From positions 399,908 to 463,907 of the forward strand of contig CAJNDT010000935.1 of assembly GCA_905221615.1 (NCBI GenBank): a stretch of 64,000 nt of DNA, read 5' to 3'. The notes beneath the pieces were generated by a model, which was not told the origin of the DNA, searched no databases, and saw only the letters and a program-made list of their open reading frames with translations. The first letter of the stretch is position 1; the number at the start of each line of letters is the position of its first letter. Positions 29,054 to 39,259 of this stretch are shown one piece after another. The stretch comes from Symbiodinium sp. CCMP2592. Taxonomy: Eukaryota > Sar > Dinophyceae > Suessiales > Symbiodiniaceae. A program made the translations under genes and the position numbers.

Positions 29054-29217
29054 TGTGAAATTTCCCTGTCTTGAAGCGCCGTGTTGACATGTCCTCATGC
29101 GTGGATAGTTTTTGAGACAGTTCTGAACGCACCCTGTACGACAGACGTCTTGGGCTCAGACCAAAAAGTGCGCTCGTTGTGTGGTTGGACACTCACTAAT
29201 CCAGTTCCTGCTTCAAA
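29054..29217 (+). repeat. 3' LTR (164 bp)
   Basis: Identical to the 5' LTR except G for C at 29210. It is preceded by a weak polypurine stretch (AAGACGGG, 29046-29053, interrupted by C) and followed by the CCTAT duplication. Confidence 0.95.
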
Positions 29218-29222
29218 CCTAT

Positions 29223-30128
29223 AAAGCTTACGTACCACCCCGCTCCGTACTCCTTCCCCCCACCACTCTCCGACGCGCGCAGGAAGTACACTGGGGAAAA
29301 GGGTCAGGCTTGGCTCAGGGTGAAAAGAAGAGGTTCAGGGTTTACGTCAGAAGAATTGGCAATGACATCCCGGTATAGGGTTTAGGGTTTACGAAAGGTC
29401 ATCATAGCTGGTAATGATATACCGGCTATAGTCCTGGTATCGTTTTACTATCGCTGTACTATACAACGTGCTCCAACAGCGCAAGGCCCCTAGATTAAGG
29501 CTTTTCGGCTTTGCGTTTCAGGGCTTTAAGGCCTAGGGGCACAGTCTCCGGTCGAAAGTCTGCCACTTTTTGTCAAGTTTGGCCGAAGGGTCCTTAGTAG
29601 CGATGTGAGAGATACGTGCCGAGAGCATGGTAGCAATGATTGCTCTAGGGACCCTACTGTCTACCATGTAGGTACTTAGAATCCTCTCGGTGCTTGAGTG
29701 TCTTGGGTTGGGGATCAGGGTTTAGGCTCGGTTTAGGTTTAAAGTTTTGGGGATTCTTGGGCGAATTCAGGGTCCATGGAGTCATGGTTTTGGAGGGCTC
29801 TTCATTTACAGAGATTTGGTGAACATCTCGAGGGGTATATGCTTCTGCGCAGCTGGATGGCAACCCTGAAGTACAGGATTTGAGTATAAGATTTAGAGAT
29901 TGGGGTTTAGGGTTTAAACCTAAACCCTGAAAATCCGCTAAGCCATAAACCCCAAAAGCAGGAGTTCTAGCTGTATCTGCAGGTGGAAAAGAGCAATCAA
30001 AACAAAAACAAGAACTCATCAGGGCTTAGGGTTGAGGGTCGAAACCAGCATTGAGTGAAGGGTCTCCTGACGTCCGCGAAGGCTCCGAAGCTGCCTCAAC
30101 GCCTTCAAAGTCTTTTTGTCAACTACAG
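29223..30128. other. Heptamer-rich flank of the retrotransposon; possible exon at 29816
   Basis: Mixed TTTAGGG/CCCTAAA DNA. One possible exon after acceptor TTTACAG at about 29817 reads RFGEHLEGYMLLRSWMATLK before a GT-type donor (GTACAG). No family is recognised. No other feature is supported. Confidence 0.35.
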
Positions 30129-30233
30129 ATGGGTGGTTGTCAAAATTATGGCCCCTTTTTGGGTGCCCTAAATATTAGGTGCCGTACTATAATAGGGACC
30201 CAAAAAAGGACCCTAATTTTGACAACCACCCAT
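30129..30233. mobile_element. MITE-like palindromic element, family B copy 1
   Basis: Inverted termini ATGGGTGGTTGTCAAAATTA...TAATTTTGACAACCACCCAT, paired for about 37 bp with few mismatches (including CCCTTTTTGGGT/ACCCAAAAAAGG). The interior contains CCTAAATATTAGGTGCCGTA. 105 bp, no coding capacity. A second copy is at 49969-50072 with its interior in the opposite orientation. Confidence 0.9.
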
Positions 30234-30234
30234 A

Positions 30235-30246
30235 TATATGTATATG

Positions 30247-30278
<32 letters not shown>

Positions 30279-30384
30279 CTCATACATATACATATACATA
30301 TACATATACGTATGTACATGCATATATACATGCCCTAAACCTTTATCAGAACCACCACCACCACCACCACCGCCACCACCACCA
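30235..30384. repeat. (ATACAT)n tract and a (CCA)n tract
   Basis: Hexamer-type TACATA/ATACAT repeats at 30235-30330 immediately follow the palindromic element. A CCA/CCG triplet run lies at 30351-30383. Poly-His or poly-Gly frames across the latter are artefacts. Confidence 0.9.
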
Positions 30385-30453
30385 CATGATTGAACCTGGC
30401 AAAAAGAACGAAGCAACCCTGAGTCCTAAGCCCCAGAAGTTGAACCCTCAACC

Positions 30454-30562
30454 CTGTCTGGTGCTTAGTAGGGAATGGGGGAATGGATCCCTCTAGTCGT
30501 CCCTATAGAACCCCTCAATACTAGTCCTAATAGCCCATTCCCTACTATGAAGAGCCAGACAG
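30454..30562. mobile_element. MITE-like palindromic element, family C copy 1
   Basis: Inverted arms CTGTCTGGTGCTTAGTAGGG...CCCTACTATGAAGAGCCAGA. The AGTAGGGAATGGG/CCCATTCCCTACT core is shared with the element at 35246-35346. The outer arms pair less well than families A and B. Confidence 0.65.
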
Positions 30563-30900
30563 TCATGCCTACACTCCACCTCAACTGCAGACCTTGATGC
30601 CGAAAGCCTTACATCCTAGACTCTAGACATCCAGATCTGTCAACCTCAACCCCAAGCCCTACTGTAGAAGCGTGAATAAGTACCAATCTTAGTTCCTTGG
30701 GGTTCTTAGTTATCATAATGCAAACATTAAAGAAATATTATACAAACGAAAAAAAATATATATATATATATGTATTCACACACCACCTCCCTGACCAAGA
30801 AGAAAACACAGATAACACCTGTTCTTATAGTTAAGGCCCCTACACTAAACCCGTACAGTGAGCCAAATCGGTACCCCTAGCCTAAACCCTAAACCCTAAG

Positions 30901-30970
30901 AAACCACTCCGGGCTCTGCGCCAGCCTTGCGCATCCGACTACCAGACCGCCCTAGAGGCCTGGGCCCTCG
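30901..30970 (+). CDS. Candidate short exon, unknown product
   Basis: After CCCTAAG, one frame reads KPLRALRQPCASDYQTALEA then WAL and meets a GT donor (GTTTCTG). GC-rich codons sit between heptamer blocks. No family recognised. Confidence 0.3.
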
Positions 30971-31640
30971 GTTTCTGAAGCTTTGGGGGTTTGGGGTCTT
31001 AGGCCTTATAGGTTTTAGGGTTTGGGAGTACTTGGGATCTTGGGGTTAGATTTAGGGCTTCGGGCGTTTTAGCTAGGGCTTCGGGCGTTTTAGCATCTAT
31101 AGAGCTCTGGGGTTTAGTGTTTGTAGGGCTTAAGGGTTGTGGGAGGGGGGGGTTAGGCTACCATAGGGCTTTGAATGCTTCTTGGCTGTAGTCTTATCAT
31201 AGCCTGCTGTATCTTTGGATGCCAGAGCGGCTAGTCTTCGAAAAGCTATTAACCTAGCAGTCGAAAGAGTGCAGGGTTGAAGAGGTAAGGCCTTCAGGTG
31301 TATAACTGAGGGGCTTACATTGTCTTTCAACATAGGGTTTCCACGCACTTTCTTGGGGGGCTACTGATATGTAGGGATCGCTTGCTCGCTGCGGGTGGAT
31401 GTATATAGTTGATGCCTCACTCCCGATCCGGAGAGGAAGATAGGGAGTTGTTCTGCTTAGGGTTTCTTAGCATGTGAGGCCCAAACCTACCAGAAAGTTC
31501 AAGCCTTAGACTCCGCCTACGACCTCAATCCTGCACCCTGAATCCTAAAAGCATTAAGTCGTCTTAAACCCTAAACCCTTGCATCCCATGCCTTTACACC
31601 CTAACCCTCAAGCCACTACACCTCTAAACACGTGTCCAAG

Positions 31641-31725
31641 ACGAAACAAGCTTGCTGTGCCTGGCAGACCTTCAAGAGAAACCTCAAGGATAACATTCAC
31701 TGGAACGGCCAGGAGGGACGCCTGG
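31641..31725 (+). CDS. Candidate short exon, unknown product
   Basis: One frame reads TKQACCAWQTFKRNLKDNIH then WNGQEGRL, between a TCCAAG acceptor and a GTCTTC donor. The residue mix looks like a folded protein. No family is recognised, and no adjoining exon can be proved. Confidence 0.35.
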
Positions 31726-31767
31726 GTCTTCGGTTTGGGGTATTTGAGTGCTTCTACCCACTTAAGG

Positions 31768-31938
31768 CCCTATAGTAGTTCCTTTTTGGGGTTACCTTAT
31801 AGACATATGGGGGTTTCCGAAAATAGGGGACCCTAATATCGTACCCTTAATAGTAGGATCCTTATTATACGGACCCCCAAACAAGGTACCCCAAATATTC
31901 GGAAACTCCCATATGAACCCCAAGAAGGAACTACTATG
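31768..31938. mobile_element. Palindromic element of about 170 bp, family D
   Basis: Left arm CTATAGTAGTTCCTTTTTGG with CATATGGGGGTTTCCGAAAATA. Right arm TATTCGGAAACTCCCATATG with GAACCCCAAGAAGGAACTAC. The centre is near GGATCC. A partial relative at about 11453-11512 shares GGGTCCCCTATTTTCGGAAA and TAGGGTAC blocks, so this is a dispersed family. Confidence 0.75.
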
Positions 31939-32277
31939 GGGTGGCTGGAGCCTTTGGGGTTCTCGTTTTGGTTCTTTGAAGAGAGCGGCTTTTGAGTTTG
32001 GGCTTCGTGATTTCATTGCATTCTTTACTTCGGAATCGATCAATCCGAAGCCTGATTCGTTTTGCAGACCGTAGCTTCAAGCTTGAATTCAGGGCCCCTG
32101 ACGATTTCCCACCATCCATAGGGTTCCTGGAAGCAGCTTTATCCCAGAACCGCTGTCGAACCATTAAACCCTAAACCCTAAACCCTTTACGACCCCGTTG
32201 TCATCAAACTTAACGGGCATTTCGACAGCTCTACGGTCGCAGGACTTTCGGATGGTGGGCTCGGAAGGATCCAGGTT

Positions 32278-32475
32278 TTAAGGTATAGGGTTTTGGGATT
32301 TAGGATTTAGGGTTTTGGGATTTAGGGTTTAGGGTTTTGGGATTTAGGATTTAGGGTTTTGGGATTTAGGGTTTAGGGTTTTGGGATTTAGGGTTTAGGG
32401 TTTGGGATTTAGGATTCGAGGTTGATTTTTGGTTCAGGGTTTAGGATTGAGGGTTTAGGGTTTGGGATTTAGGGT
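32278..32475 (+). repeat. Dense telomere-like block with (GGGTTTTGGGATTTA)n phrasing
   Basis: TTTAGGG and the variant TTTTGGGA alternate in a higher-order pattern (GGTTTTGGGATTTAGG repeated about six times). This is one of the two most regular heptamer blocks in the window, the other being 62292-62375. Confidence 0.9.
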
Positions 32476-32579
32476 TGACCCGTATAGTTCTGACACCGTA
32501 CACCGCAAAACCCTATCCTAGTTATTGAAGCTCCGGCTCCTGTATTCTGCTTTGCTGCGCTTGAGTGTTTGGGGCTGCG

Positions 32580-32935
32580 ATGGACCTCCCAGAGGACATG
32601 GAGATGTACCAGCAACTGCAGTTGTCTTTTATTTTTGGGCATGAAAACCTCCGAAACGTACTACGCAGAGCTGTCCGACATCTTCACGAAGCCCGACACG
32701 ACCCTGTCGGAGGGGGCCATCCTTACGAGGCTCTTCCTCGTGAGGAAGACGGTTTAGGGTTTAGGAGCAAGAGCCGCATATTGAACCCGTTGAGGCGGGG
32801 CAAGGACCCGGTGAGTAGGAAGTTGTACAAGGTGGTGAAGGAGGAGATGACGCAGCACACCGGAACAAGTTCGCGATAGTGAATTACTTGGGGTCCATGC
32901 CGACGTCCTCGACCCAGGGTTAGGGAAAGTCCAGG
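32580..32935 (+). pseudogene. Coding relic of an unknown protein with a two-heptamer insertion
   Basis: A coding-like stretch moves between frames. MDLPEDMEMYQQLQ is followed, after a one-base shift in a T-rich run near 32628, by MKTSETYYAELSDIFTKPDT and LSEGAILTRLFLVRKT. A 14-base insertion GGTTTAGGGTTTAG near 32752-32766 follows, then SKSRILNPLRRGKDPVSRKL and YKVVKEEMTQHTG. A further one-base shift near 32858 leads to NKFAIVNYLGSMPTSST. Removing the 14 bases restores continuity exactly. The family is not recognised. It may be a retrocopy or a broken exon; the one-base shifts might also be sequencing indels. Confidence 0.5.
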
Positions 32936-33501
32936 GTGTGGTTTCGTACAAGTTCGTACTCATTGGTTGGTTGGTTGGTAAGAAGACATAATGGTGGTCT
33001 GAAGCCCCTTCCAACGTCAACTCCTCCAAGTCCACCTCCAAGAACCAACGGTTCAGGGTGGTTTCTGATTTCTCTTTGGGTTCAGATTTCATATTTCATT
33101 GCCGTTGGCTCCGTGCGAGGACGATGGCAAGGGCTGGTTTTGGCTCGTGGCAGGGCAGAATCCGGGAGGCCCACTTTGTGTTTGTTTTGGGGGTTCAGGG
33201 GAAGGTGTAGTGTAGGAGGTTCATTCTAGCAGTCGAGGTTTTAGGTTTGCAGGAAGTCAGGATTTTCGGGTTTGCTTTGCAGTTGCTTACATTCTTGGGG
33301 GCTATGGGGATACCCGATGTCCTCATCGTAGTACCCTAGACACGAATCACAGGATTGTCCGGCTTCGAGGTGCTAGCTTCTGAACAGACGGATCGAGCAT
33401 AGCACCTCCTGTATCGTTGAAGGAACTAAGGTTTAGGGCCTTGTCGAGCGTCCTTAAACAGGACAGCCGCCTTATGTAATCCTAAGCCCCCTAACCCTAA
33501 A

Positions 33502-33522
33502 CAGGAAGCTTAAAGCTTCCTG
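33502..33522. repeat. Perfect 21-bp palindrome
   Basis: CAGGAAGCTT-A-AAGCTTCCTG. Isolated in heptamer-rich DNA; function unknown. Confidence 0.9.
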
Positions 33523-34833
33523 CCTTCTTTGCAAGATGACCTGTTCCGCCCCCCTTATGGCCCTTGTGGTCCCTGTTTAATTAGCTCCGACCAAAATTAA
33601 AATTTTCCCCAACCGCTTGAGCTTCAAGCTACAGCTACAGAAGCGAGGAGTATCCCCAGCCATAGCTCCCCACCTCCCAATCCGGCCCTGAAGCCTCAAA
33701 CGCAATGGAAGGCTTCAGAAGTGTGAGGCTTATAGGGCCCCTAAACCCTCTACATGCAGCTCTAGATCCAGTGAAACTCGTCCGACATAAGAGACCCGCC
33801 ATAAGAACACCTCGACTCCCAAAGTATGTAGACCAACAGGTTTTGGCCAACTTTTGGTGGTGTAGTCTGTTGACGAGCAGTCAAGAGCTCCAGACTGACA
33901 AACCCTACTCCTAAACCCTCCGCTAAAGCAAAACCTGGTCCCTCGACTGCTCTTCATTGCAGCTTTCATGTACATACCTTCTACTGAAGCCTCTTTTAGA
34001 CCTGGTTTCCTCGAAGCACTCTAAGCCCTGAGCACCCAAGCCTCCAAGACCCAATCATCCACGAGGTCTCTATCTCTATGTGATGAAGTCTCCTCCTTAT
34101 GGGCCTTGCTGGCTGCATTTAGGGCTGTGCGGCGTTTTGCATGAGGCCATGAGTTTTGGACTGCTTTAAGTTTGGATTGTAGGGCTTTCTGCTCTTTTAC
34201 TGTTTCTGCACAGTTTGTGTTTCTGCTGCTTCGGGGCTGAGGATTAGGATTTTGCTTGTGTTTTGGGGACTACAGGTCTCTGACAGAACGAAAGATCCGA
34301 CATCTTCTCCGGTTTTTGTGAGGGTTAGGGCCAGGGATTGCCTGAAACGTAACATCAGGATCCCAGTGTGAAGGCTAGTATGGTATCAGGACCCTAAACA
34401 CCGGCAGATCAAGCACAGCGGCATGCAAGCTGTGCCAATACTTGATGTCGTTACTAATGTTACTTTCACAGTCCACAGCACCAGTTTCCGCTCAAAGTTG
34501 CAAGTCTCGTCCATCTTTTCTCCAGAACCACAAGAAGGTGAAGTAGGAATTCACAACTCAGGAGGTTTAAGATCTAATATATGAGCCTGAATGCTTACAA
34601 CTTGAATTACAAGCGTTTTGCATTGTACTTCCACCCAACACCACCCAAAATCCGAGTCTAATAAAATATGATCCCTATATTTTCGGGTAAGATTCCCTTT
34701 CCGGGTAAGATTCCCAGTTCAGAGCCCGGGTGCTGACTTGGGGTTTAGAGCCCCGGCATTTCGGGATGTGGGGTGCTTGTAGGGCTTCGTCAGGGCAGCG
34801 GGATCTTGCGTTCAAAATCTAGCACGCCCTATT

Positions 34834-34915
34834 GGTCCATGTACCCAACTAGTAGTTTCTGTGGCCTTAAAGTAGTCCCTATATAGGCCAAAGTAATAAT
34901 ATTTGGGCGCATGCA
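34834..34915. mobile_element. Degenerate inverted-repeat element, family E copy 1
   Basis: Arms GTACCCAACTAGTAG..GTGGCC and GGCCAAAGTAATAATATTTG surround CTTAAAGTAGTCCCTATATA. The 41072-41163 element has the same plan and the interior CTTAAAGTACTCCCTATATA. Pairing is imperfect. Confidence 0.55.
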
Positions 34916-35170
34916 CCATTAGGGAGTTCAGGGCGCCGGGAAGAACGACGGGTTTCAGGGGGTTCAGCGGTTTGGGTTAGGTTTAGGGTTTTAGATCTGG
35001 GCTGTACGGGCAAGCATTTACACCCAAGACCCCGCATGCCCAGTGTCCGAGCTTGAAACTTCAAATGCTCAACTAACTAAACTTCCTGAGCCCTAAACTC
35101 TGGACCCTAAACCCCGAACCTCTAACCCCTAAACCTCCCTTCCTAGACCCTTATGCGACCTCTTTGCCAG

Positions 35171-35241
35171 GGAGCGCCCGCTCGCGCTGATCCGCGAAAG
35201 CAACGTGGATGAATTCTTCGAGAAGGCCCGCAGCCGAACCG
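35171..35241 (+). CDS. Candidate exon, unknown product
   Basis: After TTGCCAG, one frame reads ERPLALIRESNVDEFFEKAR then SRTG with clean GC3-rich codons. A GC donor candidate (GCTCTTAG) is at 35242. The exon is followed at once by palindromic element C copy 2. No family recognised. Confidence 0.4.
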
Positions 35242-35245
35242 GGCT

Positions 35246-35346
35246 CTTAGCTTACCTTTGGTTAGTAGGGAATGGAAGACTGGTAGTAATAGTAGTTATA
35301 ATTGTACCCCATACCTCCATTCCCTACTAACTAAAGGTAAGTTAGG
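35246..35346. mobile_element. MITE-like palindromic element, family C copy 2
   Basis: Arms CTTACCTTTGGTTAGTAGGG and CCCTACTAACTAAAGGTAAG pair for about 26 bp with a single mismatch plus GGAATGGA/TCCATTCC. It begins at the 3' side of the candidate exon 35171-35241, so it occupies the start of the presumed intron. Confidence 0.8.
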
Positions 35347-36409
35347 ATTTCTGTCGCTATGGCTTTTTAGGGTGTGGGGCAACCGTTACGAGAGTTCTAG
35401 AAGGCTCCTATGGGGTACAATAAGTTTTGTGTAAGTGGCTTCGTTGCAAAATCCACAGGGCATAAACCCACAACCCTAAACTCCCAGGACCTACATGCAG
35501 TGCTTTTGGGCCTAGGGTTTAAGTGTACAGGGCTTGTGGACGAAGGGTTTATTCCTCCTATTAAGTGTCTGTATGGTTTAAGGTAGGGTTCTACCGAGGC
35601 AGTTATTATGGTTTGGTGGGGTTTCGAGCTACTCGCAGGATTAGGGGACCGAGTAGGCAGGGCCAAAAGTAAGGTTAGGTGCTTCGGGTAAAGCAGACCT
35701 CTGAGAGCTTAAGGCCAAACTCGCAGCTCTTGGATTGCATGGCCGAACCGAGACCTTTAGGGCCTACCTTGAACCACCAAAGCCTACTTTTTACGAGTCC
35801 CTCATGAGAACCTGCAAAATGGTAGCTGATGGTAGCTTAAGGTAGGGCTTGGGAGGTGAGTTTCAGGGTCTTTGGGAACAGCCCACCATAAGCTCTAAAC
35901 CTCTCAACCCCAAACTTTCTCTTAGACACCTAAATAAACCCCAAGCTTCCAGCAGTCTCAGACCTAAAGACCTTCATTGGGAGATTCGAACTTTGAGCGA
36001 AAAGCACCCTGAACCATAAAGCATACAAATCAACCCAAAGGTGAACTGGCACATTCTCTTCGTCCGCCTTCACAAGTGGAATCTCTGGGGCGGAAAGGTC
36101 CGTCTCTCTCGAATTCACAATTAGGGTTCTGAGCACTTCCTATCATTTCAGTTCTGAGTTTGTGGGGTTAGGGGTTTGAATTTCTGTGCGTTTTGCTGTC
36201 GGGGGTTTAGGGTTCAAGGTTCCTGTAAATTGGGGGGCGGGGTGCCCTATCTTCAGCTCAAAGATCCAAATATTTGCAGTCTAATTTATGCTGGGGCCCC
36301 TTGAGTTCTTGTTTCGGAAAATGTGGTCTTCAAAAGCACATGTGGGCTCATGGCGCTGTAGTTCTTTCTGTACATGGGTACGCACTGTATGTACATATGT
36401 ATACCTCCA

Positions 36410-36475
36410 GGTGGCTAGGTAGGTAGGTAGCTAACGAGGTAGGTAGGCAGGCAGGCAGGTATGTAGGCAGGTGCG
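36410..36475 (+). repeat. (GGTA/GGCA)n microsatellite
   Basis: Tetramer runs GGTA and GGCA in tandem. The neighbouring blocks 37180-37240 (TCAATCAACCAA-type) and 37280-37400 (TA)n/(CTAT)n are further simple repeats. Confidence 0.9.
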
Positions 36476-37341
36476 TTAGTTGATACATTTTGATTTACAA
36501 TGCCGGATTTGAGCTTCAGACTTTGCCCGCATGCGTTCTGCAATTGAAGCTTCAAAGTGTCGCTTCGGTTACTCTTCGGGTCCTATAATTGCAGTAGAGT
36601 GGGCCCCAAAACTACATAATAATTATTCTGGCCGCTACATTAATCGCCGCGCATGAAAGGCACAGGACTTCCCCTATCCGATGATGTGGCGCCAGCGCAG
36701 CTAAGGCCAGGAGGGGTTGAAGGGTTAGGCTGCCCCTAGGGCCCTAGGGCTCCAGGAGCCTAAAAAGTAGGTTACTGACTAACCATATATTATGGCCTAG
36801 TATTTAGGCAACTGGAGGGAGTTTGAGCCCTGCGTGCTCCTCAGGATTCAGAGATCATAGTGGGTCGTTTGGGGCTTGGAGGGGGAACCTTCATGAAGAG
36901 TCCGCGGCTCAAGTCCTTAAACCCTGAAGTCTATAGACCCTGTATACCATAAACTACTGTATGCAATAAGCCCTAAACCCTCGCCCCTGCAGCCCTAAGC
37001 CTAAAATCCTACAAGCCCAAATCCCGAAGCCCTGAAGCTCAGAGGCCTTGACACTTCGAAGTAATCGGATGCCGCAATATCCGTCCTGGACAAGAATCGT
37101 CAACACAGGGCTCATCATACGCAGAATCGGGTATTAGGGTATGTATGTGTACATGTATAATCTTGTACATAGTCAACCAACCAATCAATCAGTCAGTCAG
37201 TCAATCAACCAATCAATCAATCAACCAATCAACCAATCAGTCAACTACAGTAAAGTCAAACAATGAATCAATCAGTCAGTGTGTATATATATATATATAT
37301 ATACACATGCTCATGTCAGTGTATGCATATGCATATATGTA

Positions 37342-37387
<46 letters not shown>

Positions 37388-37985
37388 GATGTATCTATCT
37401 ATCTATCTCTCAGTATAGCTGTGAGAAGTAGCCCTGCGCGGTATAGTATGATCAAGTCTTTAGGCTGCTTGAACATAAATGCATCCTGGAACCCAACATA
37501 CTTAGATTAGCAATCCCTTGTACATCCGAAAGCACTGCTACACACCTTTAGAAACCCGAAGAGGCGTCCACTTTAGAATACCCCAAACCAAAATCCCAAA
37601 TACCTCGGCCCACAGCCTGAGGTCCGCCCTAAAAGCCGAAGCTTGAATTCTTTAGCCCCGAACGGATTAGGGATTTAAGGGTTTGGGGTTTAGGGTTTCG
37701 GATTTAGGGTTGGGTTCAATGTTTTTAAGGTAAATCAATCGCCTGCGCCTTGCCCTGCTTCCAGGCCCCTTCGGTCAGCGGCGGCAGAAAGTGACCAAAG
37801 GATGTGACACGCACCCGGCGAAACGAAAAAGACGTGCAAGTGCACGACTCTGAGGACCGAATTTGGGTTGGGGATTTTGGGGGATTGATGGTTTACCTTC
37901 AGAATCCGAAAACCTGCTGTTTAGCGGTTCGTCCCTATATTGAAGGGCTCAAAACCTGCGATGTTGTAGGGTTTCGGGGTTTATG

Positions 37986-38086
37986 TTAGAAGCTGCCCCC
38001 ACCCTGTAATAGTGACTTTAAGGATTATATTAGGGCCCTATTACATTCCTATTATGCCACTGCTACAGGGTGGGGGCAGCTTCTAA
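37986..38086. mobile_element. MITE-like palindromic element, family A copy 2
   Basis: Terminal repeats TTAGAAGCTGCCCCCACCCT...AGGGTGGGGGCAGCTTCTAA; the interior shares TAATAGTGACTTTAAGGAT and CCTATTA blocks with the copy at 15792. Arm changes (GGGGCC versus GCTGCC) occur in both arms together, so the hairpin pairing is maintained. Confidence 0.85.
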
Positions 38087-39146
38087 GGTTTATGGTTCAT
38101 TGCCTGCCATGGGAGATCAGAGTTGGGGCTTAGGAGTTTTGGGGTTCATGTGTACCCACTATCTTAGGGGTACTTAGTTTTTTTTAAAATTTGTTTTGGT
38201 TATTATAATCCCTAAGAAACAACTAGAATTGTAATTTTTGCCATGGTTCTAAGTTCAGTATATCTATAACGACCAGCTTCTGCAGCCTCCTTGAGGCCAG
38301 GAAACTCGGCAACCCTTGTCAAGCAACAACATCTTTGATCAAGACTATCCCAACATGAACTAGACATGGGACCATCGTGCCAATTGACGCTTCTGCTTCC
38401 CAACTCCAAGGGTTCCTATAAGCTATTGGCCCTAAACCCTGAACGCTAAACCTGAAATCCCAAACCCTCAAATCACACCCATAGGCCCCGAGACCGCTCA
38501 ACCCGAAACATCCCTAAGCCCCATAAACCCTAACACCTAAGCCGAACACGCCGAAGATCCAAGTGCAACAGCCACAGAGACCAGTAAACGTCAGATCCGA
38601 ACTAATCAGGATGTTCTAATTGCTTGCGCAAGCACCCCATACATCCACCTGGGATCTTGTCGTTCGAACTAGAATCTAGAAGCCCTGACCTACAACTTGC
38701 TCGGCCTGTGTTGCTTAACACCCTCATGCTTTCATATTTCTACTAGACGCAATACGCCCTAAACCCGCAGTTAAACCCACAACTCCCTAAAACTGAACCC
38801 TTCCCGATGCAATTTGATGGAACCACACGGAGCCGTAGTTTGCATTGCGATGTTTGGCTCAGGCGCATCTCCGCACTGTACAGGCAGCGGCCGCTAGAGC
38901 TTTCGCTAAGAGTAGAGGATGGACGGCTTTCTTCCCGCGCACGTACCTTCGACCAGATCTTAGGGTTCAGGGTTTCATTTAGGGTCCTTAAGAAGTGGAA
39001 TGGGTTGAATAGGGTTTTAATGGAGTAGAACTATGCTATCGTAACAGAAAAAGGAACCACAAAATAGGATTGGTAGATCTTCTGGGCACCTATATTGCTG
39101 CAAGCTTAGCTTCTCGTAGCTCACCGGCGCTTGAGGGTAAGACGAT

Positions 39147-39259
39147 TACCCAGAGAGCCCAATACCCCTTAATTAAGGAATATAGCTTAAACCATAATAT
39201 GAAGCCTCAAGTGGTTTAAGGTATATTCCTTAATAAAGAGGTATTGGGCTCTCTGGGTA
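39147..39259. mobile_element. Long palindromic element, single copy seen
   Basis: Arms TACCCAGAGAGCCCAATACC and GGTATTGGGCTCTCTGGGTA are perfect for 20 bp. Pairing continues through TTAAGGAATATA/TATATTCCTTAA to TTAAACCA/TGGTTTAA. 113 bp. It is the best-preserved terminal repeat in the window. Confidence 0.85.

Larger units (their letters stand above)
16886..29222 (+). mobile_element. Full-length copia-type LTR retrotransposon with accessory enzyme domains
   Basis: The element proper is 16891-29217 (12,327 bp), flanked by 5-bp target duplications CCTAT (16886-16890 and 29218-29222). The 164-bp LTRs differ at one position (C at 17047, G at 29210), so the insertion is recent. Protein order is Gag, zinc knuckle, protease, integrase, reverse transcriptase, RNase H, the Ty1/copia arrangement, spread over two overlapping frames. 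At 12.3 kb it is more than twice a typical copia element. The excess encodes regions resembling ExoX-C, zinc ribbons, RapZ-C, an RS domain, a 2OG-Fe(II) dioxygenase and DUF488. A one-base frameshift separates ORF1 and ORF2 within the integrase. It lies in heptamer-rich non-coding DNA. Confidence 0.95.

Noticed and set aside
32278-32475. True telomere or chromosome end
   Set aside because: Repeats are degenerate, of both orientations across the window, and flanked by genes and other elements on both sides.
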